Source: Antedon mediterranea (taxonomy: Eukaryota > Echinodermata > Crinoidea > Comatulida > Antedonidae). From it: a DNA stretch of 64,000 nt. Shown in pieces: positions 9,390 to 20,852 of the stretch. The position numbers and the translations under genes were made by a program. The notes beneath the pieces were generated by a model. That model worked only from the letters and a program-made list of their open reading frames with translations. It was not told where the DNA came from and made no database searches. Each line of letters opens with the position of its first letter. Within the stretch, counting starts at the first letter, position 1. The DNA lies in NCBI RefSeq assembly GCF_964355755.1, contig NC_092670.1:24117201-24181200 (forward strand), written 5' to 3'.

Positions 9390-12062
9390 ATGGTATTATC
9401 GGTTGAACTGAAAGAGTACTACAATGAACATGCAACATTCTCAGATCATGAAAACGTGAAAGCTAATCAGATTGTTGAAAGAATTGAAAACTTTATTAAA
9501 CACTTTTTAGAACACACAAAACTGGAAGAACTGCCATACACATTTGGTAATCTACTGCATCAGGGTAGTAGCTACGAGGGGCTAAAAGTGATCAAGCCAG
9601 ACGAGTTTGACCTCATGTTACCACTAAAGTTAAATGAGCCTGACTGGGAAATAACGAAACCTTACGGACCATACGAAACACCAGGATATTTCTTCATAAA
9701 AAAGAAACGAATCTATTTAAATCCAAAAGAGATCAAACAAACATTCCAATCGATTTTACAAAAAGTAATCAATCGAATACAACAAAGAAATACTATAACT
9801 TTGCGAGCATCCTCTGGCCCTGCACTAACACTTAATGTTTGCTATGATGACAATCTAAAAATGAGCATTGATATCGTTCCAGCTATAAGCCTTAACGGTA
9901 GATTATTTGTCACAAAATGTCATCCAAATGCAACTGACAAAAAACAGGATTTGTATCATAACATGTGGCGCGAGAGTTTCTCTGAGAAAGAAAAACATAT
10001 CATTCAAACTATGGATAGGTTCAACGAATGTCGCAAGAAGTGTCTAAAAATCCTGAAAACAATTAGAAGTATGAATCCATCTAAACAACTTAAATGTCTG
10101 TCTTCATATCATCTTAAGACATGCATGTTATATCTAAATAAAAGGGATGTTGGCCCATGGAATGAAGCATACATCGACAATCGTTTTAGGGATCTGCTGT
10201 TGATACTTATCGAATTCTTAAATCGTAAAAGCATGAAAAATTTCTTTGAACCTGGTATAGATCTATTTGCAGAATTAAATGAAAAGGCAATAAAAGATAC
10301 CAAAGTGTGGCTTAATAATGCGATTATTGAAGATTTGCTATGTAGGTAAGCATGGTTGAATTAATATTTTTGGTGTGATACCTACTGCAATGTATTTAAC
10401 GTTGATCATGCCTAGCACATTACTATCATTCATGCCAACCACTTTACTAACTGTAATTATTTTACTTAATTGAAAAGGAATAGAAATTATTAAACATTGT
10501 TACAAGCATGGCACCATTTTATATTTGTTACCTATCTGTAATCAAACATTGATATCCAAATCAATAATCAAGTTGATCAATACTGAATCACAATACCCAT
10601 TCATCATACCTTCCAACCCATTCACTGACTGTAATCATTTTACAATTTGTTAAAAAAGGAAACACATTTTCATAATTTTATTTTTTAGAGTGCAACAATC
10701 AGAATCAGAAAGTTCTGGTGGTCCGGTAAGCACGATTATTTTCTGTTTATGTATATCGTACCTAAGGCCTATGTATTGCGCCCAACATTTTATTTAAATT
10801 AAATATGATATTAAAGAATTTGTTATTTTGTCCTATAATATTAACGTTAAAATGAGTGACTGAATTCCATGGGCCCCGGGTAGCATCTTTCTGACGAAAG
10901 AAAATAGAATCTTGATTTTAGAATACTGTTAACGTCTCTGTTCTATATTTCAGGAGTGGAGAGGTATGATAGATTTGAATATGAACACATATGATGACGG
11001 TAATGAATTAAATAACAATAAGGGCCTAATTATAATACAGTTATGGCTTACGGCAAAATATGGAAATTACCGTCCACGTTCGTTATAAATTTTTATTTTC
11101 TCTAAATGCTGAATTTTTCAATACATTTTAAAATGGTGTTATCGTATACTAGGGAAGACTCTGAAAGTAACTCATGTGATGAAGGTATTCTTTATTTAAT
11201 ACAAATCGATATTATAATAATTCTAGGCCTCATGATTGTGATTTTCGTTATTTGTCGTCGTTTAGTATACCATTAAACATTTTTAAGTTTGAAGTTTTCT
11301 ATGATGATCTGGAATCTGAAAGTAACTCAATTGTTAAAGGTGATGCTTTATTCACTGAATTTAAATATCAATATAGACTTATAACTGTAGGCCTACATTG
11401 ATAATCATAAGTATGTTTGTACAGTAATTCATTTGAAAATGGTTAACATTCAAATTGTTTACCACCATTAAGTTCTTTTTTTCTTTGTAAAAGTACGTCA
11501 GGTCTATTATTTTCTAAACTTGATGTTCATTTTTTAGCAACTAATTCATCAGTAAGTTCAGAAGATGTTCTGAATGACGTAAGTACATGGGTTTTTTTAA
11601 ATTTTATTTTGTTAAATAAATAATCTCAATTTTACTAATAATTAACAAATGGAAATTATAATGATTTATGATAAACTTCATTTTTAGGAAATCGATATTG
11701 AAGCCCAGCCACTGATCAACAGGCCTACCGATGGTAATGCTTTTATTCATAATTGTGTCGTTTTTATTACATTCAGAGCGTTTTTTTTTATTGCTCAGAT
11801 GTACCTTGGGTAATATTGTTTATAGGCTAATTAGTATATTTGAATATAATTTATGTTTTTAAACTGTAGTTTCTTAGATTTATTTTACTTATTTCTTTAA
11901 AACGGAAACCAATGTATTTTGTTTTCAGAGAAAATGGGCATGGAAATGAAGAAGCCGACAAAACAAAGATCGTGTGCATGTTTCTTAATTAGTCTTCTTG
12001 TTGTGTTTATCATAATAATGCTTATTGGATTGTTCCTCATCTTTAAATACAAACGTACCTGA
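9390..12062 (+). CDS. Tail-anchored cGAS-like (Mab-21 type) nucleotidyltransferase, copy 2
   Basis: Exons 9390-10345, 10689-10725, 10954-10999, 11295-11339, 11538-11578, 11688-11733 and 11929-12062 join in phase to 434 residues. Residues 1-319 form a nucleotidyltransferase of the cGAS/Mab-21 family: G59-S60, E72 and D74 in PDEFDLMLPL, D161 in MSIDIVPAI, then WRESFSEKEK and SSYHLKTCMLYL of the C-lobe. All three metal-binding acids are present, so catalysis is plausible; ligand and product are unknown, and no cGAS-type zinc thumb was seen. A linker rich in Ser, Glu and Asp follows. The end is RSCACFLIS, a hydrophobic stretch at about 409-429, then KYKRT: a C-terminal tail anchor with two cysteines at its cytosolic edge that could be acylated. 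The start ATG is the first in frame. The exon homologous to 6221-6277 has lost its acceptor here and is skipped in the model. Confidence 0.85.
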
Positions 12063-12171
12063 ATAATCTTTACCTGAAACTTTCCGGTATTAAAGTGACT
12101 TTTTATTTGTACCCTTCCCACAAAATAACAAATTGAGTGGATGCCAGAGGCCTTCGGAGTCTTAATACTTA

Positions 12172-14325
12172 CAGTGGGAAAGCCACTTCGCGTTTTGACC
12201 GTTAAATCGTGTAAAATCGACTTACTTCCGCATTGACGATTTTGAAGCGCCACCTATCGTTGAAAACTGAAACCACGATTTTTCGTCGCCTAGCAAATAA
12301 GTGCTGTTTTATTTTAAGCTCTCATGAATATTTAAGAACCGCCCAACATTACCTATTATGGTAAAAGCATTTCCTAATAAGTATAATTGAATAACCAATC
12401 GGTTTCTTTCAAAGAAACCGAAGCTAATACAATACATTCGGCGACTGAAGTCGGGACTCGTGAAATTTATAAATGTGGTACGATTTGACTACTGTTTTGT
12501 TGTCCATTTTCTGAATAGTCGGAGGTACATCCCAACAAATTAAAACAATTATAATCAATTGTTTTATCAAGAATAATATTAGTTTAATCGAGTATGATAT
12601 ATTTCTATCCTGTTCAAAATTTGTTGGTGTATTCTCAGGCCTCGAAAGGTAGGTACATTTTCTAGCTGTGAGCGTGGTTTCGGCAACGCGAGACACGTGT
12701 GTCAGTATAGGCGATAGCGAGACGTGTGTTGTACTGTGTTGATGCTGATCCGATAGTCGTTAAGTTGTACTGATTACGAGTATCATTGGTCCTGGCCGGC
12801 CTAGCCTGGTGATCTGATCCCCCAAAAAAATACTTTTTTTCAATCAGTATTAATATATTATTTGATTTATTAGGCTCAATAGATGCCTAGCTAGGCTACT
12901 AGTAGGCCTAGGCCTAGATTATAAATAATAATAGTAAATACTGTAATTTAATTAATAAAATACAGCTTCCATTTGCCTTACTTTTATGTCATGTAATATT
13001 ATAATTATATATACAACCAGACATTAACATTTTTTAAAATAATATTTATTATTTTTTCTGACACTTTCAGGAATCGTTGATGATGCAGAGTTCTTTTTCT
13101 TTGTGACTTCAAACTGAGAGTGAAGTGGATAAAAAGATGACACCGTTACCTACCGACATTGTCATACCCAAACTATAATTTAATTATTTAAAACAAAATG
13201 TTGAATTACAAAAATGTATGTTGCAGAGGATTTAGATGAATATTACAATACAAATATTTATGTTGAATGCAAACCTACTACACTATACTCTGTAAATTAT
13301 GTTATTGTCATGTGGTAGACCTTAAAAATTGAATATTTATTGTATGTTAGGCCTATTTTATATTTTATTATTATTAATACTGTATTAGTTTAATATTTAT
13401 ACTACAATGTATTAATTTATATTATACAGTACTAGTTTGTACATGTTTTTACCCAAAAAAAATGAATAAATAATTTGTTATTCAATCTAATTGCTTGTTT
13501 GTTCATCAATAGCAAAACAATTGTAAGCAAGTATATAACAGTTCTTGTTAGCCGCTTATTTCAGGTCATATTATTAATATTAGCTAGGCCCGACGCGCCC
13601 GATCACAACGTCACTAAGTGACTTTCCGCCCCTGGAACAATCGCTGGCTAATAGGGCTAGGCCTCGGACTCGTATAAAAGCTATTATAATAGTTATGATA
13701 AATATTCCTCAACTAAAATGTATACTGTGATAAATAAACAAGTAATAATATACGTTGTATTGGAATGTATTTATTTATATGAATTCTTATACGCGGACAA
13801 TTATAAACATCGCGTATATCGTTCGCTATAAATAAATTCATAAACACGATGACGATGAGTTTACAAAATGGCGGTTTCGCTAGTTTTCGATGGAACAAAT
13901 AGTGGTACCTTTAGTTTGAATAGTCGGAGCTGCATCCCAACCACCGAATTTTGTATCTTAATATCGTATTCTGTAGATTATTAATTTTTCTAACAGGGAT
14001 TTTAAATTCAGGACTGTTCAATTTTTCTAAATATTTTATTTTAATGATTTTCTAGGGTACAATTTCGGAAAAAAGACATTGGTTGATTTTGCCGTTAAAT
14101 TACAGATTATCGTTTTGTTCAAATACATTTAATTTTACATGACAATATATTAAAACCATTTATGAATTTATTTCACTAACAATATTTTTCCGATAATCAG
14201 CTAAATTTACAAATATTGTGTTTTTCCAACACCCTAAAATTTAGCAATTTTCAACTAAATTAGAAAAGTAGGGCGCCCTCTCCGAGTCGAAATTTGACAC
14301 GATTTGTCGACTGGCTGTCCCACTG
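12172..14325. mobile_element. 2154-bp non-autonomous TIR element in the 3' flank of cGLR copy 2
   Basis: Begins CAGTGGGAAAGCCACTTC and ends with the inverse of CAGTGGGACAGCCAGTC; further inside both arms carry AAATCGTGT(A/C)AAAT. It interrupts the 3' flank shared with copy 1 and is bordered by CTTA on both sides (12168-12171 and 14326-14329), a likely 4-bp target duplication. Inside are a direct repeat (GAATAGTCGGAG at about 12516 and 13919), a 21-bp palindrome at about 12400 (CGGTTTCTTT / AAAGAAACCG) and no transposase frame. Superfamily not assigned. Confidence 0.8.
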
Positions 14326-14870
14326 CTTAAACGATAAGAATTAAAGTTTTAAACCTTTTTTTATTTTTCATCTTCACCCCACCACAACAAATTAGACACT
14401 TGTAATAATTTACCTTTATTGTATCATAACCGGTCATATTTTATATTTTTGTACCATTTTAATTATTGGTCATTTGTTATATTTTGACAAAAATACTATT
14501 AGGTTAAACGTTACTACAAGCATATTAACGGTATTATAATATTATACTATTAAATATTATATTTTATTACGTTATACTTGTTATTCATAAGATGTTGTGT
14601 TAACATATTCCCACAACACTAATAAATATTGCGAATTACATCAAAGTCCAAATTGATTGTTTTGATATTAAATTCGATAGTTAAAACCTTTTGAATGTTA
14701 TACATTTTTAAAACAAAGGACGCAACTACATCTACGTCACAACTCTTTTATATAATAATGATGGCTCTGAGTATAAAAAAATTTAGCGCCATCTATAATC
14801 TAAAATACTGGAGTACACATTTACAACTAGCTGTTTTTAAAAAACGTGTTTTGTGAAGAAACCTCGAGAG
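14326..14870. other. Continuation of the cGLR copy 2 3' flank, then spacer to GRWD1
   Basis: 14326-14490 resumes the duplicated flank (AACGATAAGAATTAAAGTT, TTTATATTTTTGTACC). The rest is AT-rich spacer. The GRWD1 promoter should lie near 14750-14880, but no TATA box is convincing. Confidence 0.5.
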
Positions 14871-14910
14871 AGAGGAGTTGTTTTGTGTTTATGCTAAAAT
14901 TGTTACAAGA

Positions 14911-17900
14911 ATGTCGAATGAACATGATGGAGAGAGTAGTGACGAAATGGAAGTACTTGAAGGTAATAATAGTGACAATGATGCGGGAGACAGCAACATG
15001 GAAATAAAGGCATACATCCCAGGGGGAGAACTGACAGATGGTGAAGAGCTGGTTAGGGACGAATCAGCATACCACATGTACCACCAGGCACAAACAGGTT
15101 GGTTTGCACGTACATCCATCATTATGCCTAGCCTAGGCTCACTCGGTTCAGTTAATTTATGGCCTAGCTAATTTAAAGTATTTTAGGCCTAGCTAGTAAG
15201 GCCTAGCTAGTACGGTAGCAGGCTTAGCTAAATAAGAAATCTAATGCCTAGGCCTACTACTAACTAGTTCTTAGAGGAGGCTTATTTATTTGTTCTCGTC
15301 AGGTCACCGAAGTTAAGCAACGTTGGGCCCGGTTGCGTTCTGGATGGGAGACCGTCTAGAAATCGTGGCGGGTGCTGTATATACTGGAGAGTGATGGTGT
15401 AATAGTAATATCGGACTAGCATGTGATAGGCATGGGTTCGAGGTTATCTGTACCATACTAATTGCATCCTTAGGCAAGATGCTTTACTCTCATTGCCTAA
15501 TCTGGTAGGCGCTGCACTGCTGGCTGCCGTGGGTCCGTGGAGGGCCTAATCCGAATTTCCTCACTGAGGACAAATAATAATACAAAAAAAATACAAAAAA
15601 AAAAAATACAAAAAAATACAATTTTTAATTGAACAACTATAACTTGTCATTATAAAATCGATCCTGCTAAAGATTTACTTGTATGCGTTATATAATTAGG
15701 CCTAGGTGTATTACCATTACCATTTTGAGTAAACAACACAAATATCTCAAAGGTAAAAAGAATTTGACACTAAAGATATTATCGTATCATATGATATCTT
15801 TATTCACCTTTTTCAACAGAAGACCGTACACACCATACAGTATGCAAATGGACAGCTCTATTTTTACAAAAAGTGTATATTGATACCAGGCTTGTTTAAA
15901 TAGTTACCATAGCATAAATTCATTACTACAAGACATGTTTTATGATCAATTTTCCTGAATCAATAAGTAATAAAGAAAAGCAAGTACAATTAAAATGAAA
16001 TTTTATAGCCCATTACAAGTTTCCTGTAAAGTTTATGATGTTTATTGAGTATTGATTGAATTGCATGTAATAAAAATAATACATTTTTAATAGAATGTAG
16101 AGTGGGTGCATTATTTGTAATGCATACAAAATTAAACTAATTAATTTTCCTTCAAGTTTCCATTTTATATTTAAGAATGATAATGGACAATAGTGTGTGT
16201 TCAGTACATTTTACTGTATTTCATTTTGAAAAAAGTAAGATTAACTCTTAAATTTTAAGCTAAAAAATATATTGTATCCTATATAGTTAAGCTTAGAGTT
16301 TGCAATTTTTCTTTTTCTGTTTGTACATTTGTTGATTTTGCATGAAATTTCCGAAATAAAAGAAATTGAGATTTAAATCAAATTTACGTACCTGTAACAT
16401 GAAAACCAGCAACACAAAACATGACAAATAGTTCTTGCAGTAACAGTTGGACAAACTCTATTTCAAAAATAAAAGGAAAGGCTTCTTGGTATGATTCATA
16501 AAGCTCTGTCTACAAACTTGATATCCCCATAGTATGGATATCAGATCATGATCACATATCACTACCATATTATTTGGGCACATCACACTTTTTTTGTCTA
16601 AAACTAGTTTGATAGTGTAGACAGAGCTTAATATTTGTTTGACTTTATAGAGAGAATCATCATAGTTGCAGATTCTTAATACTTGCTTACTGAGGGTAAG
16701 GTTTAGGTACTAAAATAAAACTGCGTACCATTTGCTAAATTGGTGGTTTGCAGCAGTCATCTACTTACAGTATAATATCTTTGAAAACAAATTTATAATT
16801 TTATTTTCTTGCAAATATACCATTACTTTAATTGATTTTATTTATAATTTCTTTTTTATTTTACTTAGGGGATCCTTGTTTAAGTTTTGATGTGATACGT
16901 GATCAGCTTGGGAATGACCGATCAACTTACCCACACACGGCCTACCTTGTCGCAGGTAGGTATCTGGTTATTTGTGTAGACCATTGAAATTTTATAATTA
17001 TTGAAATAAAATATTACTTAAAACTTTTAGATTAGTAATTAATTAATTAATTCATTTTTTTAAAGTCAAAATAAGAATTAACAGTAATATGCACTTAACT
17101 TTTAAATTTAATAATTAATTCATTTCAAAATATATTTAAGTCAGACTATAAACTTACTGTAGTGTTACAATTACATACAGTATAATATTAAACAATGCTA
17201 TCTTGTAAGCTTATACGATTGAATAATAATACTTATGTTACTTAGCAACAGCTTGCAATTACAATTATTTTAATAAAATATCCATTGATATTTTGACATT
17301 GTTATTATAATAATATATTCTGTAAAATTATTATTAATCAAAGGATAATAAGAATTATTCATTCATTATTATATTGAATGCATCAAAGTGATTAAAAAAC
17401 AGAAGCTGCTTATTTACTTTATAATTATTATTAATTAATGGTGATGGTTTAAAACAGTCTTCACTGACTGAACTGATTAAATTGTATATCAAGGTAAACT
17501 TGACATTAATGTCTATGTCACAATTTCAATCCTGTAATTCAACTTCAAGACTAGACTATCAGGCTCATTGTTTTTCTTTCATTTTGTACTGTAGGTGTTT
17601 TTTTTTCTTTTTTATGTTTTGTCCCCTCTCTTTGTCATCTAACAATTCTGAGCTTCATGAGGGGTTCCTTGTTTTCTTACCTGAATATGTTTGTAATTTA
17701 AACACAAAAATGAATTACATTAAAAGTTATATCTTATTGGCATAATCAAATATCATAGCTGTGTCTCTATATACAATATTTTAGAATTTTAATTGTAGAA
17801 TTGTAGTTTTGTTTTGTATATTTAGGCAAATTGCCAAGGCGGCAATCTTGTTCACAAGACAAACATATACACACGATGCTCTACATTCAGTAAACAAACT

Positions 17901-20852
17901 CTTATTACAAGTCTTTGGGAGTGGAGTTGTAAATTGTAATTTGTCATTAGAAAATATTCATGACATAACAGGATTTGAACCCAGAACCCTTGAATTGGTA
18001 GGCAAGCATCATAACCACCAAGTCACAACTCATTTCTTTTTCAAATTGCATTTACTGTATGTGAGTGCATGTTATTATGCCTTATTAATCAGATTGTAAT
18101 TCAAACTATTATTAATCTGATTAACTTGTTATTTGTGTGTCTAGGTACACAGGCTGAGAAGGCACACTTGAACAGCATCATTGTAATGAAGATGAGTAAC
18201 TTGTTTAGTAATTGCAAGGATCCGTCATCTGACAGCGAGAGTGAAGATGAAGATGAAGAAATGCCAGAACTTAAAAATGAAATGATTAGTATTAATGGAT
18301 CGGTAAACAGATTAAGGGTAAGAAATAGAAATGTATGAAGTAAAATAAAATAAAAATAAAAGTGATTGATCTAAAAAATGTTTTACTGAAATTACTGCAG
18401 TAACTACACTACATACATGTAATATGTAAAATCCTTTATTTCAAATAAGAATGTCACAGCTAGGAGTGCCAAGCATATGCAGGGCAAAAGATTGTTATAA
18501 AAATTACAGTTAAAAATTGTACATTATTAGGGAACAATGTTTTCACATTGGTTAAAAGCGGGCATTCCATATGGTATAGCTACATACCAATGCCGTTTTG
18601 CTTAGTTTTTTATTTATTTTTTATTATTTTTTTGTTGGTTTCTATGTAGAAGTTCAAATTCAACTTTATTTATCCACAGAGGCCCAGGTCAAAACAAGGT
18701 TGTTGTTCTCTGGGGCCGTACATATACAACATACAATTTAACTTATTACAATATATAACAGTGTAACGGTGTTTGCGATTACCCCAAAATGTCTTGCTAA
18801 ATAATTGCATATACAGGTTAAAGAATAAACAAAATTATGATAAATTTGACTTGACATAATCCATAACTGCTTAACAAACTATGAAATGTTTTCTCTTTAT
18901 TTATAGGTCAGTAAAATAGCAGACAAAGACGTGGTTGCATGCTGGTGTGAAACGGGCAAAGTACACCTGTATGATATAAGCCCATCATTACAATCCCTAG
19001 AGGTCACAGGTCAACAGAAACCATTGATATCAAAGCCTTTGCATACATTTACAGGTCATCAGATTGAAGGCTATGCTGTAGATTGGTCAAATTTAGTGCC
19101 TGGTAAGTTAACTTACGTTTTTGTATAATTCAGTCAATACAGTAAAACTTTGTGGACGTAGGAGTGTCATTACTTAGCCAGAGGAAACATGTCAGCCTAT
19201 TTTTCTTGATCAAATTTTTGGTTTTGCAGGTCGTTTAGCCTCCGGTGATTGTAAGAAAAATATACACGTTTGGAAACTGCAAGATGGTGGTAGCTGGCAT
19301 GTAGATCAGAGACCATTCACGGGACATACAGACTCAGTAGAAGATATACAATGGTCCCCTAATGAATCAAATGTAAGTGATGACATAAATCACCTTTGCT
19401 GGCATACTATGTTGAATATGATAATCATACTTATATTAGGGAAACTACATTTCACCAGTTGCATATAATAATAATAATGCGTTGAAACACCGGTTCTCGT
19501 CAGATCACCGAAGTTAAGCAACGCTGGGCCCGGTTGCGTTCTGGATGGGAGACCGTCTAGAAATCGTGGCGGGTGCTGTATATACTGGAGAGTGATGGTG
19601 TAATGGTAATATCGGACTAGCATGTGATAGGCATGGGTTCGAGGTTATCTGTACCATACTAATTGCATCCTTAGGCAAGATGCTTTACTCTCATTGCCTA
19701 ATCTGGTAGGCGCTGCACTGCTGGCTGCCGTGGGTCCGTGGAGGGCCTAATCCGAATTTCCTCACTGAGGACAAATATAAATACAAAATACAAAAATACA
19801 AATACAAAATAATCTTCTTCCTAGAGTGCTTTCCTAGAGAGAGCCTACAATTTAAATTATCTACGACATACGCATTATGCCTAGATACCACCACTGTGTC
19901 GAGGAATAGCGATATGATGTACATCACAACTACCCTGTATATGCGCACAATGAATTGACCTAACTTCATGACTAGGTCATAAGTTGTCGCAAATGAAAAG
20001 CTTCTTATATTGCTTGGTGTCCTGTCTCTCTAGCTTCTTAATATCAGACAGCGTATAATATTTCCCCTTGATTCCTAAAAGTGTCAATATTAAAATGTAC
20101 TGTAATTGTAATCTTGTTTTCAAGGTATTTGCATCATGTTCTGTCGATAGCACTATTCGAATATGGGACATACGAGCCGTGCCGAATCAAGCCTGTATGT
20201 TAAGTAAAGATGCCCACAGCAGTGATGTGAACGTTATTAGTTGGAATAAGAAAGAACCATTTATTTTATCAGGGGGAGATGATGGTGTTATTAATGTTTG
20301 GGATCTACGACAATTTAAGGTGATTATTATTTCGATTCTTTAAATGTTTTTCAGCTAGTGGGTTTATAAATATGAATAAATCATAAACTTTTATGTATTA
20401 GAATTTCTTTGATATTTTTACCTATTAGTTGAGACAAATAATACATTACAATATACCATACACATTTAATGTGATTTCACACACAATTCCGATGTGCTTA
20501 ATGGATTAACTGATGAAAACTTGTTTTGTAGGCAACATCACCTGTAGCAAAATTCAAACATCACACAGGGCCTATTACATCTGTTGAATGGCATCCGACA
20601 GACTCCACCGTGTTTGCTGCATCAGGGGCAGATGATCAACTGACCCTCTGGGATCTTGCCGTTGAGAGGAATCAAGAGGAGACATCAGCATCTGTAGCAT
20701 CTGCAGAACTTGCTGCTATTCCACCACAGTTGTTGTTCATTCATCAGGGTCAAAAGGACATCAAAGAGCTGCATTGGCATCCGCAAATCTCTGGAACTAT
20801 TATCAGTACTGCTCTGAGTGGTTTTAATATATTCAAAACCATCAGTGTATAA
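14911..20852 (+). CDS. GRWD1: GRWD1, glutamate-rich WD-repeat protein
   Basis: Seven exons (14911-15097, 16869-16955, 18145-18317, 18907-19102, 19230-19372, 20125-20319, 20532-20852) join in phase to 433 residues, close to the vertebrate length of about 446. An acidic N-terminus ([11 protein letters not shown]) is followed by the histone-binding segment around [20 protein letters not shown], a short acidic loop ([13 protein letters not shown]), and WD repeats with diagnostic blocks [67 protein letters not shown] and [18 protein letters not shown]. It ends ELHWHP...[10 protein letters not shown](K)TISV, typical of the family. GRWD1/Rrb1 acts in the nucleus as a chaperone for histones H3/H4 and ribosomal protein L3. 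The ATG at 14911 is chosen over any upstream non-ATG frame. The long AT-rich introns carry SINEs and a MITE. Confidence 0.96.
15120..15270. repeat. CTAG/GGCC word cluster in GRWD1 intron 1
   Basis: A dense run of GCCTAGC, TAGGCCTAGCTAG and CTAGTA words just after exon 1. Similar clusters lie at 34960-35420 and 44865-45235, each near the 5' end of a transcription unit. Confidence 0.7.
15292..15625 (+). mobile_element. Composite 5S rRNA/tRNA SINE, copy A
   Basis: The head (15292-15385) matches the internal and 3' part of 5S rRNA: GAAGTTAAGCAACGTTGGGC, GGATGGGAGACCG and GGGTGCTGTAT. A tRNA-like part follows, with box-A-like TGGTGTAATAGTAATATC and box-B-like GGGTTCGAGGTT. Then comes a unique body (GGCTGCCGTGGGTCCGTGGA) and a tail of ACAAATAATAATACAAAA repeats. 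It lies in GRWD1 intron 1 and is nearly identical to copy B. Confidence 0.88.
16502..16628. mobile_element. 127-bp MITE, AGCTCTGTCTACA family
   Basis: Perfect 13-bp terminal inverted repeats AGCTCTGTCTACA ... TGTAGACAGAGCT, with TAA directly on both sides (16499-16501 and 16629-16631), as expected for a PIF/Harbinger-type target duplication. Relatives lie at 32745-32812 (one end only) and 51914-52055. Confidence 0.85.
17850..18035 (-). mobile_element. tRNA-derived SINE in GRWD1 intron 2
   Basis: Read on the minus strand it has an A-box-like TGACTTGGTGGTTATGATGC and a B-box-like GGGTTCAAATCC, then a tail shared with the copy at 42465-42607 (AGTCTTTGGGAGTGGAGTTG on plus; CGATGCTCTAC near the far end). 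The overlapping plus frame at 17809-18099 is not a gene. Confidence 0.75.
18655..18760 (-). mobile_element. 3' end of a non-LTR retrotransposon, antisense
   Basis: TTTATTTATCCACAGAGGCC and TCTCTGGGGCCGTACAT are typical of CR1/L2-like 3' ends in antisense. A related sequence is at 58812-58885. No coding part is attached. Confidence 0.5.
19491..19815 (+). mobile_element. Composite 5S rRNA/tRNA SINE, copy B
   Basis: Same structure as copy A, with a better kept 5S part (CAGATCACCGAAGTTAAGC, GGATGGGAGACCG) and tRNA-like part (GGTGTAATGGTAATATCGG, GGGTTCGAGG). It ends in TACAAAATACAAAAATAC repeats. It lies in GRWD1 intron 5. High identity to copy A suggests recent mobility. Confidence 0.88.

Noticed and set aside
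15296-15385. A functional 5S rRNA gene
   Set aside because: The 5' third is missing and the sequence continues into a tRNA-like part and an A-rich tail; a near-identical copy lies at 19491. It is a SINE.
17809-18099. 96-codon plus-strand frame in GRWD1 intron 2
   Set aside because: It is the antisense reading of a tRNA-derived SINE.
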